A stretch of 6,771 nucleotides of DNA from an uncultured Clostridia bacterium. GTDB lineage: Bacteria; Bacillota; Clostridia; Oscillospirales; Oscillospiraceae. Under the pieces are notes generated by a model, which was given only the letters and a program-made list of their open reading frames with translations, was not told the origin of the DNA and searched no databases. A program made the translations under genes and the position numbers. The stretch is from assembly GCA_947167725.1 (NCBI GenBank), contig CAMVJF010000093.1:1-6771 (forward strand). The letters are read 5' to 3'. Positions 1 through 6,389 of this stretch are shown here, piece after piece; the stretch's first letter is position 1; each line of letters begins with the position of its first letter.

Positions 1-1
1 G

Positions 2-331
2 CTGAAGGTCAACTGCACCTGCGTGCGCGTGCCGGTCATGCGCTCCCACTCCATGGCGGTCACCCTGCACACGAAGGACAAGGTCGACGTCGAGGCCGCG
101 AAGGCCGCCGTTGCCGCCTATCCCGGCGTGCGCCTCATCGAGAACTATGAAGGCCGCTGCTACCCGACCCCGCTGGACACCACCGATCAGGACATCGTCT
201 GGGTCGGCAGAATCCGCGACGACCTGACCGACGAGCGCGGCCTCACGCTCTGGTGCTGCGGCGACCAGATCCGCAAGGGCGCGGCCTCCAACGCCGTGCA
301 GATCCTCAGGCTGCTCGCCGAGAAGAGCTGA
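2..331 (+). CDS. asd: Aspartate-semialdehyde dehydrogenase, C-terminal part (5' end outside window)
   Basis: This enzyme makes L-aspartate 4-semialdehyde from aspartyl 4-phosphate with NADPH in the cytoplasm, the branch step to lysine/diaminopimelate, threonine and methionine. The 109 visible residues are the C-terminal end. They carry the family motif VRVPVMRSHS, whose His is expected to be the catalytic acid/base, then PLDTTDQDIVWVGRIRDD, and near the end GDQIRKGAASNAVQI, the usual C-terminal signature. The catalytic Cys lies upstream of the window and cannot be seen. The reading frame is open from base 2 and ends at TGA 329-331. A bidirectional terminator follows 9 bases later, so asd is the last gene of its transcript and converges on the Sel1-repeat gene. 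Identification rests on several conserved motifs in the right order and is secure. Confidence 0.95.
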   Translation: MKVNCTCVRVPVMRSHSMAVTLHTKDKVDVEAAKAAVAAYPGVRLIENYEGRCYPTPLDTTDQDIVWVGRIRDDLTDERGLTLWCCGDQIRKGAASNAVQILRLLAEKS

Positions 332-340
332 GACAGAATG

Positions 341-387
341 AAAAAACGGAACGTGTTCATCCGAACACGTTCCGTTTTTTTATTTTG
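341..387. terminator. Bidirectional intrinsic terminator between convergent genes
   Basis: A perfect inverted repeat has 18-bp arms, 341-358 and 363-380, around the 4-base loop ATCC. The outer end of the stem is A6 on the left and T6 on the right, and TATTTT follows on the + strand. Each strand therefore reads as a stem ending in a T-run, and the element should stop asd transcripts from the left and Sel1-gene transcripts from the right. It lies 9 bases after the asd stop and 12 bases from the Sel1-gene stop, as expected for a shared terminator. Confidence 0.95.
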
Positions 388-392
388 ACGTG

Positions 393-2708
393 TTATTGCG
401 TCGGGTTCTTTTTCCCCTTCGAGGCCGCGAGGAAGCTGCGGAAGAGGTTAACAAGCCCGTAGGCCGCCATCCAGCCGATGTACCAGTAATCCTCCCGGTC
501 GAGCATCCCGGTATCCCGCAGCGAGGCAAAGATCCCTCCGGCACAGCCGAGGAAGATCAGACCGAGGATGAAGTAGATCCCCTGCGCGATGCGGCGGCGC
601 TTCTCGGTCTTGTAGCTGCGCGAAAGATTGATCCACAGCAGCAACGCGTGCATGCCGATCGAAAAGACGGCGAAGATCCCGAGCGTGGTCCAGTCCGCAT
701 CGCCCTCGCGCACGATGTCGTCGAAGAAGGAGATACCGGAGAGGAAGAGCAGCGCGGTGAAGAAGTCGGCGATGCCGCGGACGCCCCAGTAGAGGCCCGG
801 ACCGCCATCGGACGATGTGCCCTTGGCCGCGCCGGCGTTGGCCTCCCTGAGGAAGGCGGAGGCTTTGCGGCGGTCCTTCTTGACGCCGACACCGCTGCGG
901 TACATGGCCGCAAGATGCTTCGAGGCCTCCTTGCTGCCCAGATCGCGCGCCTTCAGATAGAGCTCGCGCGCTTTGGCGGGATCCTTGTCGCAGCCCTCGC
1001 CGTTCTCGTACATTTCACCGAGCTGGTCGCAGGAGACGGCATCGTCCTTTCCGGCGGCGAGCGTGTACCAGCGCAGCGCGGCAGAAGGATCTTTCCCGAC
1101 GCCGACGCCGATGCGAAGCAAGGAGGCGTACATCCGCTGCGCGGGAATGATGCCCTCCTCGGCGGCGATGGCGTAATAGTGCGCGGCTTTTTTATAATCC
1201 CGCTCGTTGTCGCCGTCGTCGCTGCCGCGATAGTAGCAGTTCGCCGCATAGTAAGCGCCGAGCCCGTCGTCGCGGTCGCCGGCCTTCTCAAAGAGAGAAA
1301 GGGCGCGTTCATGGTTCTCCTCCACGCCGATGCCGTTGTCATAGCACACGCCGAGGGCACGGTAGGCGGCGGGGTAGTTCTGCTCCGCCGCGGCGCGGTA
1401 GAGCTGCGCGGCGCGCTCACGGTCCTTTTCCACGCCGCGGCCGGATTCGTAATGGAGACCGAGGAAGAACTTCGCGCGGGCGAAGCCCTGCGAGGCCGCG
1501 GCGGAAAAAAGCTCGACGGCCTTTTCGTCGTCCTGCTCCACGCCCTCTCCGTCACGGGTGAGGACACCGAGGTTGCACTGCCCCTCGACGCCGCCGAGTG
1601 CGGCGGCGCGGCGGTAGAGCTCGACGGCCCGGGAGATATCCTGCTGCACACCGCTGCCCGCCTCATAGCAGACGCCGAGACGCGCCATCGCGCGGACCTG
1701 GCCGAGATCGGCCGCTTTCTGCCACCAGAAGACGGCCTGGCCGAGATCGCGCTCGATCCCGCGGCCGTAGGCATAGAACAGGCCGAGGAAGAACATCGCG
1801 TCGGCGTCGCCCTGCTCGGCGGCGCTGCGGAACCATCGGAAGGCTTCCGCAGGGTCCTCCTCCGTGCCGACGCCGTCGTCGAGGCATTTCGCCGTGAAGT
1901 ACTGCGCGCGGCAAAGCCCCATCTCCGCGGCCTTTCGGAAAAGCTCGAAGCCCTTGGCCTCGTTCGTCTCGGTGCCCTTGCCGTGCAGATACATCACACC
2001 CAGCGAGCAGATCGCCTCGGCGTAGTTCTGCCTTGCGGCTTCCTCATAGAACTGGAAGGCCTTTTTCTCGTCGAGCGGCACACCCTTGCCGAACTCGTAG
2101 CTGACGCCCAGAAGATGCTGCGCACGCGGGAAGTTTTTCGCGGCGGCGCGGGCAAAGAGAGCGGCGGCCTTCTCGGCGTCGACGGGCACGCCGATGCCCG
2201 CCTCATAGCAGACGCCGAGGTTGCAGGGCGCGGCGTGGGAGGCCAGCTCGTCGGCACGACGATAGAGCTGAGCGGCTTTTTCCTGATCGACCGGAACGCC
2301 GCGCCCGTTCTCATAGCACAGGCCGAGCGCGCTGATCGCCGGGGCGAAGTTCAGCTCCGCCGCCTCGGCGAGCAGCTCGGCCGAGCGGGCGAGATCGGCC
2401 TCGACGCCGACGCCCATGTCATAGCAGTAGGAGAGATAGAACAGGCCCGCCGCGTTGTCGCGGGGCAGCCTGCTGAAGCAGCGGAAGGCCTCTTCTCCGT
2501 TGCGGGGAGGCTCGCCGAGCGTGCCGACATAATAGAGCCCCAGCTCCAGAAGCGCCGCCTGGTCGCCGCTGTCGGCGGCCTCCTGCAGCGCGGCGAGGCG
2601 GTCCTGCCGCTGCTGCGCGGCCTGAAGGAACTCCGGCGCGAAGAATACGACCTGCTGCTCGGAGGGGGAAAAGCCGTCATCGAGGTTATGCTGATTCCGT
2701 TCGTCCAT
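393..2708 (-). CDS. Sel1-like repeat protein with C-terminal four-helix membrane domain
   Basis: This gene encodes 771 residues. Residues 1-48 are a polar N-terminal region. Residues 49-628 are 16 consecutive Sel1-like (SLR) repeats, mostly exactly 36 residues, with the recurrent core LGxxYxxGxGVxxDxxKAxxLxxxAA. Sel1 repeats form alpha-solenoids that act as protein-binding scaffolds. Residues 629-771 hold four hydrophobic stretches (about 640-662, 673-695, 707-730 and 741-761) separated by charged loops including KTEKRRR, so the solenoid is probably tethered to the membrane by its C-terminus. I see no signal peptide, so the solenoid is more likely cytoplasmic; this is inference. No catalytic domain is visible and the role is unknown. 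The start at ATG 2706-2708 is supported by AAGGAG at 2715-2720, six bases upstream. The gene is monocistronic here, divergent from ychF and convergent with asd. A comparably long open frame on the opposite strand is judged a shadow, because only the minus-strand product shows a protein family. Confidence 0.93.
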   Translation of the reverse strand: MDERNQHNLDDGFSPSEQQVVFFAPEFLQAAQQRQDRLAALQEAADSGDQAALLELGLYYVGTLGEPPRNGEEAFRCFSRLPRDNAAGLFYLSYCYDMGVGVEADLARSAELLAEAAELNFAPAISALGLCYENGRGVPVDQEKAAQLYRRADELASHAAPCNLGVCYEAGIGVPVDAEKAAALFARAAAKNFPRAQHLLGVSYEFGKGVPLDEKKAFQFYEEAARQNYAEAICSLGVMYLHGKGTETNEAKGFELFRKAAEMGLCRAQYFTAKCLDDGVGTEEDPAEAFRWFRSAAEQGDADAMFFLGLFYAYGRGIERDLGQAVFWWQKAADLGQVRAMARLGVCYEAGSGVQQDISRAVELYRRAAALGGVEGQCNLGVLTRDGEGVEQDDEKAVELFSAAASQGFARAKFFLGLHYESGRGVEKDRERAAQLYRAAAEQNYPAAYRALGVCYDNGIGVEENHERALSLFEKAGDRDDGLGAYYAANCYYRGSDDGDNERDYKKAAHYYAIAAEEGIIPAQRMYASLLRIGVGVGKDPSAALRWYTLAAGKDDAVSCDQLGEMYENGEGCDKDPAKARELYLKARDLGSKEASKHLAAMYRSGVGVKKDRRKASAFLREANAGAAKGTSSDGGPGLYWGVRGIADFFTALLFLSGISFFDDIVREGDADWTTLGIFAVFSIGMHALLLWINLSRSYKTEKRRRIAQGIYFILGLIFLGCAGGIFASLRDTGMLDREDYWYIGWMAAYGLVNLFRSFLAASKGKKNPTQ
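825..2564 (-). repeat. DNA region encoding 16 tandem Sel1-like repeats (108-bp period)
   Basis: Fourteen full 36-codon units, plus one of 37 codons (the first) and one of 39 (the thirteenth, which contains the acidic insert GSDDGDNERD), follow one another without linkers. Most units have diverged in DNA sequence, but a 25-base identity occurs at 1655-1679 and 2195-2219. These copies are exactly 540 bases (five units) apart and encode part of repeats 9 and 4, LGVCYEAG-(S/I)-G. This is consistent with growth of the array by unit duplication or with recombination between units. Confidence 0.88.
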
Positions 2709-2742
2709 GGCCCGCTCCTTTGTCGATAAATGATTTGCCTAT

Positions 2743-2771
2743 ACCATAGCACTTTTTCCCCGCTTGGGCAA
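2743..2771 (-). promoter_or_regulatory. Candidate promoter of the Sel1-repeat gene
   Basis: On the minus strand, TTGCCC (2766-2771) is followed after 17 bases by TATGGT (2743-2748), each matching four of six sigma-A consensus positions. It lies 34 bases upstream of the start codon, on the correct side of the Shine-Dalgarno. The match is moderate, and an overlapping alternative -10 (TATAGG) cannot be excluded. Confidence 0.5.
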
Positions 2772-2780
2772 GTCCGGGAC

Positions 2781-2809
2781 TTGTGAAGAGAGCCGCTCTT
2801 TGGTATAAT
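2781..2809 (+). promoter_or_regulatory. Promoter of ychF
   Basis: TTGTGA (2781-2786), a 17-base spacer and a perfect TATAAT (2804-2809) preceded by TGG, an extended -10 (TGn). The predicted start of transcription is near 2816. This gives a leader of about 30 bases with the ychF Shine-Dalgarno in it, and it makes the in-frame ATG at 2820 an implausible start codon. Confidence 0.8.
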
Positions 2810-2846
2810 AGCCAGCGGAATGACTCCCAAAGGAGATGTTGATCAG

Positions 2847-3920
2847 ATGAAACTGGGTTTGACGGGTCTGCCAAACGTCGGCAAGACGACGCTTTTCAAC
2901 GCGCTCACCGGCTCGAAAGCCGAGACGGGCGCCTATACCGTGGCCGGGGCGAAGCCCAACGTCGGCGTGGCGAAGGTGCCCGACGAGCGGCTCGACTGGC
3001 TGGCGGAGTACTACCACCCGAAGAAATACAGCCCTGCGACGATCGAATTCGTCGACGTGCCGGGCGTGGCGAGCGGCGGCAAGGGCAACGAGGTCTTTCA
3101 GGCCATCCGCCAGGTCGACGCGCTCGTCGAGGTCGTGCGCTGCTTCGACGACGACGCCATCTTCCTCGAGAAGGCCGACGCCGTGCGCGACGCCTCGGAC
3201 TTTGAGCTCGAGCTCATCCTCGCCGACATCGAGATCGTCGAGCGCAGGCTCGACCGCGCGAAGAAGAACGCCAAAAGCGGGGACAAGAAATACAAGCGCG
3301 AGGTCGAGATGTGCGAGGCGCTGATCGCGCACCTCGAGGAGGAGAAGCCCGCGCGCGACTTCGACTTTTCCGACGAGGATCAGGACATCCTGACCGACGG
3401 CGGCCTGCTGACCGTCAAGCCCGTGATCTACGCCGCGAACATGGACGAGAACGGCATGGCTGCCTATTCGGGCGACGCCAACTTCAAGGCCCTCGCCGCC
3501 CACGCGGCAAAGCAGGGCGCGGCGGTGCTGCCCGTGGCGGCCAAGTTCGAGGAGGATATCGCCGAGCTCGATCCCGAGGAGGCCGAGATGTTCATGGCCG
3601 ACCTCGGCCTGACCGAGACGGGGCTCGACCGTCTGATCAAGACCTCCTACGACCTGCTCGGCTACATCTCCTTCCTCACGGCCGGCGAGGACGACGTCCA
3701 CGCCTGGACGATCGTGAAGGGCACCAAGGCCCCGAAGGCCGCCGGCAAGATCCACACCGATATCGAGCGCGGCTTCATCCGCGCCGAGATCGTCGCCTTC
3801 GAGGACCTCAAGGCCTGCGGCAGCATGGCCGCGGCGAAGGAAAAGGGCCTGTTCCGTCTCGAGGGCAAGGACTACGTCATGGCCGACGGCGACGTGACGA
3901 TGTTCCGCTTCAACGTATAA
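2847..3920 (+). CDS. ychF: YchF/Obg-family TGS-domain ATPase/GTPase
   Basis: YchF (OLA1 in eukaryotes) is a cytoplasmic, ribosome-associated P-loop NTPase that characteristically prefers ATP and has been linked to oxidative-stress control. The 357 residues show the P-loop GLPNVGKT at 7-14, the G3 motif DVPG at 70-73, a lysine-rich helical insert around 120-165 (the coiled coil of the family), and NMDE at 198-201 in place of the NKxD guanine-specificity motif, as expected for YchF. The C-terminal TGS domain (about 274-357) includes HAWTIVKGTKAPKAAG and ends DGDVTMFRFNV. ATG 2847 is chosen because the protein then begins MKLGLTGLPNVGK like its relatives; AAAGGAG at 2829-2835 lies 11 bases upstream. 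Compared from memory with the usual about 363 residues, the segment after DVPG is about five residues short and lacks the common KGEGLGN stretch, so this may be a divergent clade or a paralogue. Confidence 0.93.
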   Translation: MKLGLTGLPNVGKTTLFNALTGSKAETGAYTVAGAKPNVGVAKVPDERLDWLAEYYHPKKYSPATIEFVDVPGVASGGKGNEVFQAIRQVDALVEVVRCFDDDAIFLEKADAVRDASDFELELILADIEIVERRLDRAKKNAKSGDKKYKREVEMCEALIAHLEEEKPARDFDFSDEDQDILTDGGLLTVKPVIYAANMDENGMAAYSGDANFKALAAHAAKQGAAVLPVAAKFEEDIAELDPEEAEMFMADLGLTETGLDRLIKTSYDLLGYISFLTAGEDDVHAWTIVKGTKAPKAAGKIHTDIERGFIRAEIVAFEDLKACGSMAAAKEKGLFRLEGKDYVMADGDVTMFRFNV

Positions 3921-3926
3921 GACTGC

Positions 3927-3955
3927 GCGGGCGGCCCGGACGGGCCGCCCGCTTT
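3927..3955 (+). terminator. GC-rich hairpin after ychF, probable terminator
   Basis: A perfect 11-bp GC stem has arms 3927-3937 and 3942-3952 with loop GGAC, and starts six bases after the ychF stop. Only TTT then CATAAAA follows, so the T-run is short and termination may be partial. Partial read-through would supply transcription to the DUF4250 gene and rgg, for which I see no convincing own promoter. Confidence 0.65.
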
Positions 3956-3984
3956 CATAAAACGAGATCTGGGAGGAAACGAAG

Positions 3985-4158
3985 ATGCTGCCGAAGGACC
4001 CGATGATCCTTTTGAGCGTTCTCAACACAAAGCTGCGCGATCAATACGCCTCGCTCGACGCGCTGTGCGAGGACCTGGAGCTCGATGCGCGCGAGCTGGA
4101 GGACACGCTCGCCGCCGCCGGGTTCCGCTATGATGCCGCGCTGCGCCGCTTCATCTGA
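3985..4158 (+). CDS. DUF4250 domain-containing small protein
   Basis: A 57-residue protein of unknown function. It begins MLPKDPMILLSVLNTKLRDQ, the typical opening of DUF4250 (small proteins I know mainly from Clostridia), continues with an acidic helix LDALCEDLELDARELEDTL, and ends GFRYDAALRRFI. The length and the helix-turn-helix-like layout (short helices and a final Y-D-x-x-x-x-x-F) resemble a small winged or DNA-binding fold, but that is only a suggestion. ATG 3985 is preceded by GGGAGG at 3971-3976, eight bases upstream. The gene sits 64 bases after ychF, beyond its hairpin, and 20 bases before the rgg start, with no terminator between, so it may be co-transcribed with rgg. Confidence 0.85.
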   Translation: MLPKDPMILLSVLNTKLRDQYASLDALCEDLELDARELEDTLAAAGFRYDAALRRFI

Positions 4159-4178
4159 CGGAAAGGACGGTGGACGCC

Positions 4179-5039
4179 ATGCCGAACTACGAACAGCTGG
4201 GAAAGGTCTTTCACGATTTCAGAACCAACCGGGGCGTTTCGCTCAAGCAGATCGCGGATGAAAACGTCTCCGCGTCCCAGATCTCCCGCTTTGAACGCGG
4301 AGAGAGCGACATTTCCCTGAGCAGGTTTCTGAGAGTGCTCGATAACATGCATGTGGAAATGAATGAGTTTATGGCTGCGGTTCGCGGCAACGACAAGACA
4401 GAAACGATCCGCTTCATGAGCCAGCTGGTCCCGCTCGAGTATCTGAGGGACAAGGCCGGCTTCCAGCGTCTTTTCCGGGAACAGAAGAGCAAATACGAAA
4501 AGAATCCCTCGGTGTACCAGTACCGCCTGAACATGATCCTGGCGCAGAGCTTCATCTGCAAGTGCGACGAGACCGTGCCCTTTCCAAAGGAGTATATGGA
4601 CGAGGTGACGGATTATCTGTTCTCCGTCGAAGAGTGGAAGATCTACGAGCTGATCCTCATCGGGAACCTGTATCTGTTTATGGACATCCCGCTTCTTGAC
4701 CGGATGGGACGGGAGATCGTGGCGAACCATTCCCGTAACGGAGCCAATTCCGGGCTGGTCACCGTGACGCTGCTGAACGTCTGGGAGACCTGTCTGCACA
4801 GGGACGAACTGAAAACGGCCGGGTTTTACCGGGACAGCATCCTGCCGCTGCTGGAGGACGAGACGCTGCTGTACGAAAGGAATCTTTACCTTTTCCTGTC
4901 TGGGCTCCATCGCTTCAAAAGCGGGGAGAAGGAACGCGGGAAGGAGGAAATGACCCGGGCCATACAGATCTATGAATGGCTGGACTGCCCTCATCTGGCG
5001 CGAAACTACCGGGAAGACCTCGCGAAATACGCGATTTGA
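4179..5039 (+). CDS. Rgg/GadR/MutR-type transcriptional regulator (XRE HTH plus helical C-terminal domain)
   Basis: The 286-residue protein has an N-terminal XRE-type helix-turn-helix (about residues 5-65). Its core is SLKQIADENVSASQISRFER followed by GESDISLSRFLRVLDNMHVEMNEF. The rest is all-helical with TPR-like character, rich in Y/L/E. This arrangement and length are typical of Rgg-family regulators, many of which in streptococci bind short hydrophobic peptides and control adjacent genes. No pheromone gene is visible nearby, so peptide control is unproven. ATG 4179 is preferred over the in-frame GTG 4170 because AAAGGA (4162-4167) stands 11 bases before the ATG but only two before the GTG. 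The gene precedes a transporter in the same orientation. Local base composition is lower in GC in places than in its left-hand neighbours (28 of 60 at 4321-4380 against 37 of 60 at 3541-3600 in ychF), a mild hint of separate ancestry. Confidence 0.85.
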   Translation: MPNYEQLGKVFHDFRTNRGVSLKQIADENVSASQISRFERGESDISLSRFLRVLDNMHVEMNEFMAAVRGNDKTETIRFMSQLVPLEYLRDKAGFQRLFREQKSKYEKNPSVYQYRLNMILAQSFICKCDETVPFPKEYMDEVTDYLFSVEEWKIYELILIGNLYLFMDIPLLDRMGREIVANHSRNGANSGLVTVTLLNVWETCLHRDELKTAGFYRDSILPLLEDETLLYERNLYLFLSGLHRFKSGEKERGKEEMTRAIQIYEWLDCPHLARNYREDLAKYAI

Positions 5040-5040
5040 T

Positions 5041-5056
5041 TTTGCATATATGCAAA
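5041..5056. promoter_or_regulatory. Perfect 16-bp palindrome, candidate operator for the Rgg-type regulator
   Basis: TTTGCATATATGCAAA is a perfect two-fold palindrome starting two bases after the rgg stop. Its centre is about 47 bases upstream of the start of transcription predicted from the transporter's -10 box. That is a normal place for an activator binding next to a missing -35. As an RNA hairpin it would be weak and has no T-run, so a terminator is unlikely. Assignment to the neighbouring regulator is inference. Confidence 0.6.
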
Positions 5057-5063
5057 TAACGGA

Positions 5064-5112
5064 GACCTCCGGCTGCAGGGGATTATAATGATCTCACTAC
5101 GGAGCGGAGGTC
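5064..5112 (+). repeat. Inverted repeat GACCTCCG/CGGAGGTC that includes the transporter's Shine-Dalgarno
   Basis: Perfect 8-base arms lie at 5064-5071 and 5105-5112. The right arm contains the GGAGG ribosome binding site (5106-5110) of the transporter gene. The left arm lies upstream of the predicted start of transcription (about 5096), so only read-through transcripts from rgg would carry both arms. In those transcripts the hairpin would cover the ribosome binding site. As DNA, the dyad is centred on the -10 box, with arm centres 41 bp apart. Confidence 0.55.
5084..5089 (+). promoter_or_regulatory. Consensus -10 box (TATAAT) of the transporter gene, without a recognisable -35
   Basis: A perfect TATAAT lies 28 bases before the transporter's ATG. 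Positions 16 to 19 bases upstream read GAGACC, GGAGAC, CGGAGA and ACGGAG, none resembling TTGACA. A promoter of this kind usually needs an activator, which fits the palindrome at 5041-5056 and the upstream regulator gene. The ATG inside this box (5088) is therefore not a plausible start codon. Confidence 0.6.
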
Positions 5113-5117
5113 CTGTC

Positions 5118-6371
5118 ATGAAAATTGAGCGGATAAGGAAAAACGAAGCCCTTCTGTGGTTCGGGAGCTGGACCTCGCGGATAGGCAATCTGATCTTCGA
5201 CTATGCCAACAGCGTCAGCATCGTCGGAGCCTTTGCCGGAAAGCCGTGGGTCCTGGCGGCCTATCAGAGCTCGGAGACGGTCATCCAGATCGTTTTCAAT
5301 TTGATCGGAGGAGCCAGGGCGGACAAGGGCGACAGAAAAAAGATCGTGATCGTCACCGATCTGCTGGCGGCCCTCATCTGCGGCGTGCTGAGCTTTTTCG
5401 TGAAGTCGCGTTTCATGGCCGAGGTCATGATCGTCGCGAACGCCCTTCTGGCGCTGGTCTACGCCTTCAATTCTCCGACCTATAAATCGCTGATCCGCGA
5501 GGTCGTCGAAAGAGAGAGGATCGGCTTTTTCAACGGAATCTCCCATGCCGGGGGAGAGCTGATCCGTGTGATCGGGCCGATCGTCGGCGTGGGGCTGGTC
5601 GGCGTGATCGGCGTCAGAGGCGCGCTGCTCTTCGACGCCTTCACCTTCGCCGCTTCCGCTGCGGCCGAGGCGCTTTTGACGAAGATCGACGGATGCGCCG
5701 CGAGCGGGAAGGGCGGGAAGAAGCTCCTGACGGATATCGCGGAGGGCTTTGGCTATCTGGCAAAAGAGAAGAGGATCCTTTTCCTGGTGATCCTGTCGTC
5801 TCTCGTGAATTTTTTTCTGGCGGGATACAACCTGCTGCTTCCCTATACGGATCTGATCTTCCGGGACTTTGCGGACGCCTTTTACAGCAAGGCGCTCGCC
5901 ATGGAGGCTTTGGGCGGAATCATCGGCTCCGCGCTCTTCGCAAAGCGCATCAACCGCTTCCGGGACAATGTTCTGGCGCTGATCCTGTTTCTGTTCGGCA
6001 CGGGCTTCGTGCTCGCGCCGCTGCCGCTCCTCGCACGGAGCGGGCAATTCATCCTGTGCCTGCTTCCCTTCGCCCTGTTCGGCGTATCGCTGACCGCGTT
6101 CAATATCCAGTTTATGTCCTATGTTCAGGTGGCCGTCAACGAGAACTACCTGGGGAGGGTGTTCAGCATCATCTTTACCGTCGCCGTGCTTTTCATGCCG
6201 CTGGGCTCGTTCCTGCTGTCCAAGCTCCTGAATACGGCGGACGTCGCGAGCTACTATGTGGTCGGCGGCGGGATCGTGCTTCTGTCTTTGGCGAGCGTTC
6301 CGGTCCACTTCGCAAACAAAAGGGGGACGGTTCCGGCGGGGGATCAATCTGCCCTTGACAGGGCAGAATAA
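5118..6371 (+). CDS. Major facilitator superfamily transporter (DHA3/MefA-like efflux type)
   Basis: A 417-residue multi-spanning membrane protein, the usual size for a 12-helix proton-driven MFS permease. The cytoplasmic loop between helices 2 and 3 carries the MFS motif A variant GGARADKGDRKK (64-75). The segment NSPTYKSLIREVVERERIGF followed by NGISHAGGE and IGP (about 118-154), then LLFDAFTF, is the layout of the DHA3 (macrolide-efflux-like) branch. A charged central loop (about 189-220, KIDGCAASGKGGKK) separates the two halves, and a short polar tail ends the protein. The substrate cannot be told from sequence; drug or peptide export is the family's common role. ATG 5118 follows GGAGG (5106-5110) at seven bases; the in-frame ATG at 5088 overlaps the -10 box. 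It lies directly downstream of the Rgg-type regulator, its likely controller. It has no terminator of its own before the thrS leader. Confidence 0.9.
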   Translation: MKIERIRKNEALLWFGSWTSRIGNLIFDYANSVSIVGAFAGKPWVLAAYQSSETVIQIVFNLIGGARADKGDRKKIVIVTDLLAALICGVLSFFVKSRFMAEVMIVANALLALVYAFNSPTYKSLIREVVERERIGFFNGISHAGGELIRVIGPIVGVGLVGVIGVRGALLFDAFTFAASAAAEALLTKIDGCAASGKGGKKLLTDIAEGFGYLAKEKRILFLVILSSLVNFFLAGYNLLLPYTDLIFRDFADAFYSKALAMEALGGIIGSALFAKRINRFRDNVLALILFLFGTGFVLAPLPLLARSGQFILCLLPFALFGVSLTAFNIQFMSYVQVAVNENYLGRVFSIIFTVAVLFMPLGSFLLSKLLNTADVASYYVVGGGIVLLSLASVPVHFANKRGTVPAGDQSALDRAE

Positions 6372-6383
6372 GGGTGATAGAAT
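6355..6383 (+). promoter_or_regulatory. Strong promoter of the thrS leader
   Basis: A perfect TTGACA (6355-6360), a 17-base spacer and TAGAAT (6378-6383, five of six) give a near-consensus housekeeping promoter. The -35 lies inside the last codons of the transporter gene and the spacer holds its stop codon. Transcription should begin near 6390, just before T-box Stem I. Confidence 0.9.
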
Positions 6384-6389
6384 CCAGCT

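Noticed and set aside
390..2729. 779-codon open frame on the + strand antisense to the Sel1 gene
   Set aside because: Its translation shows no family; the minus strand gives 16 clear Sel1 repeats with a good ribosome binding site. Long antisense frames are expected opposite GC-rich coding DNA, and here the 108-bp repetition preserves them.
2820..2846. Upstream in-frame ATG for ychF
   Set aside because: It lies about four bases after the predicted transcription start, has no ribosome binding site, and would add nine residues not seen in YchF proteins.
2739..4028. 429-codon minus-strand open frame across ychF and its flanks
   Set aside because: ychF on the + strand is unmistakable by its motifs. 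The antisense product is low-complexity, Val/Leu/Asp-rich and runs through the ychF promoter and terminator.
5041..5056. Palindrome as a terminator of rgg
   Set aside because: The AT-rich stem of at most six pairs has no T-run after it, so a DNA-binding site is the better reading.
5006..5188. 60-codon minus-strand frame across the rgg-transporter gap, considered as a pheromone peptide gene
   Set aside because: It starts with TTG without a visible Shine-Dalgarno, runs across the palindrome and promoter, and lacks the short, hydrophobic secreted-peptide layout of Rgg pheromones.
5097..6347. 416-codon minus-strand open frame opposite the transporter
   Set aside because: The product is a polar, Asp/Gln/Arg-rich shadow of a membrane protein; the + strand has MFS motifs and a ribosome binding site.
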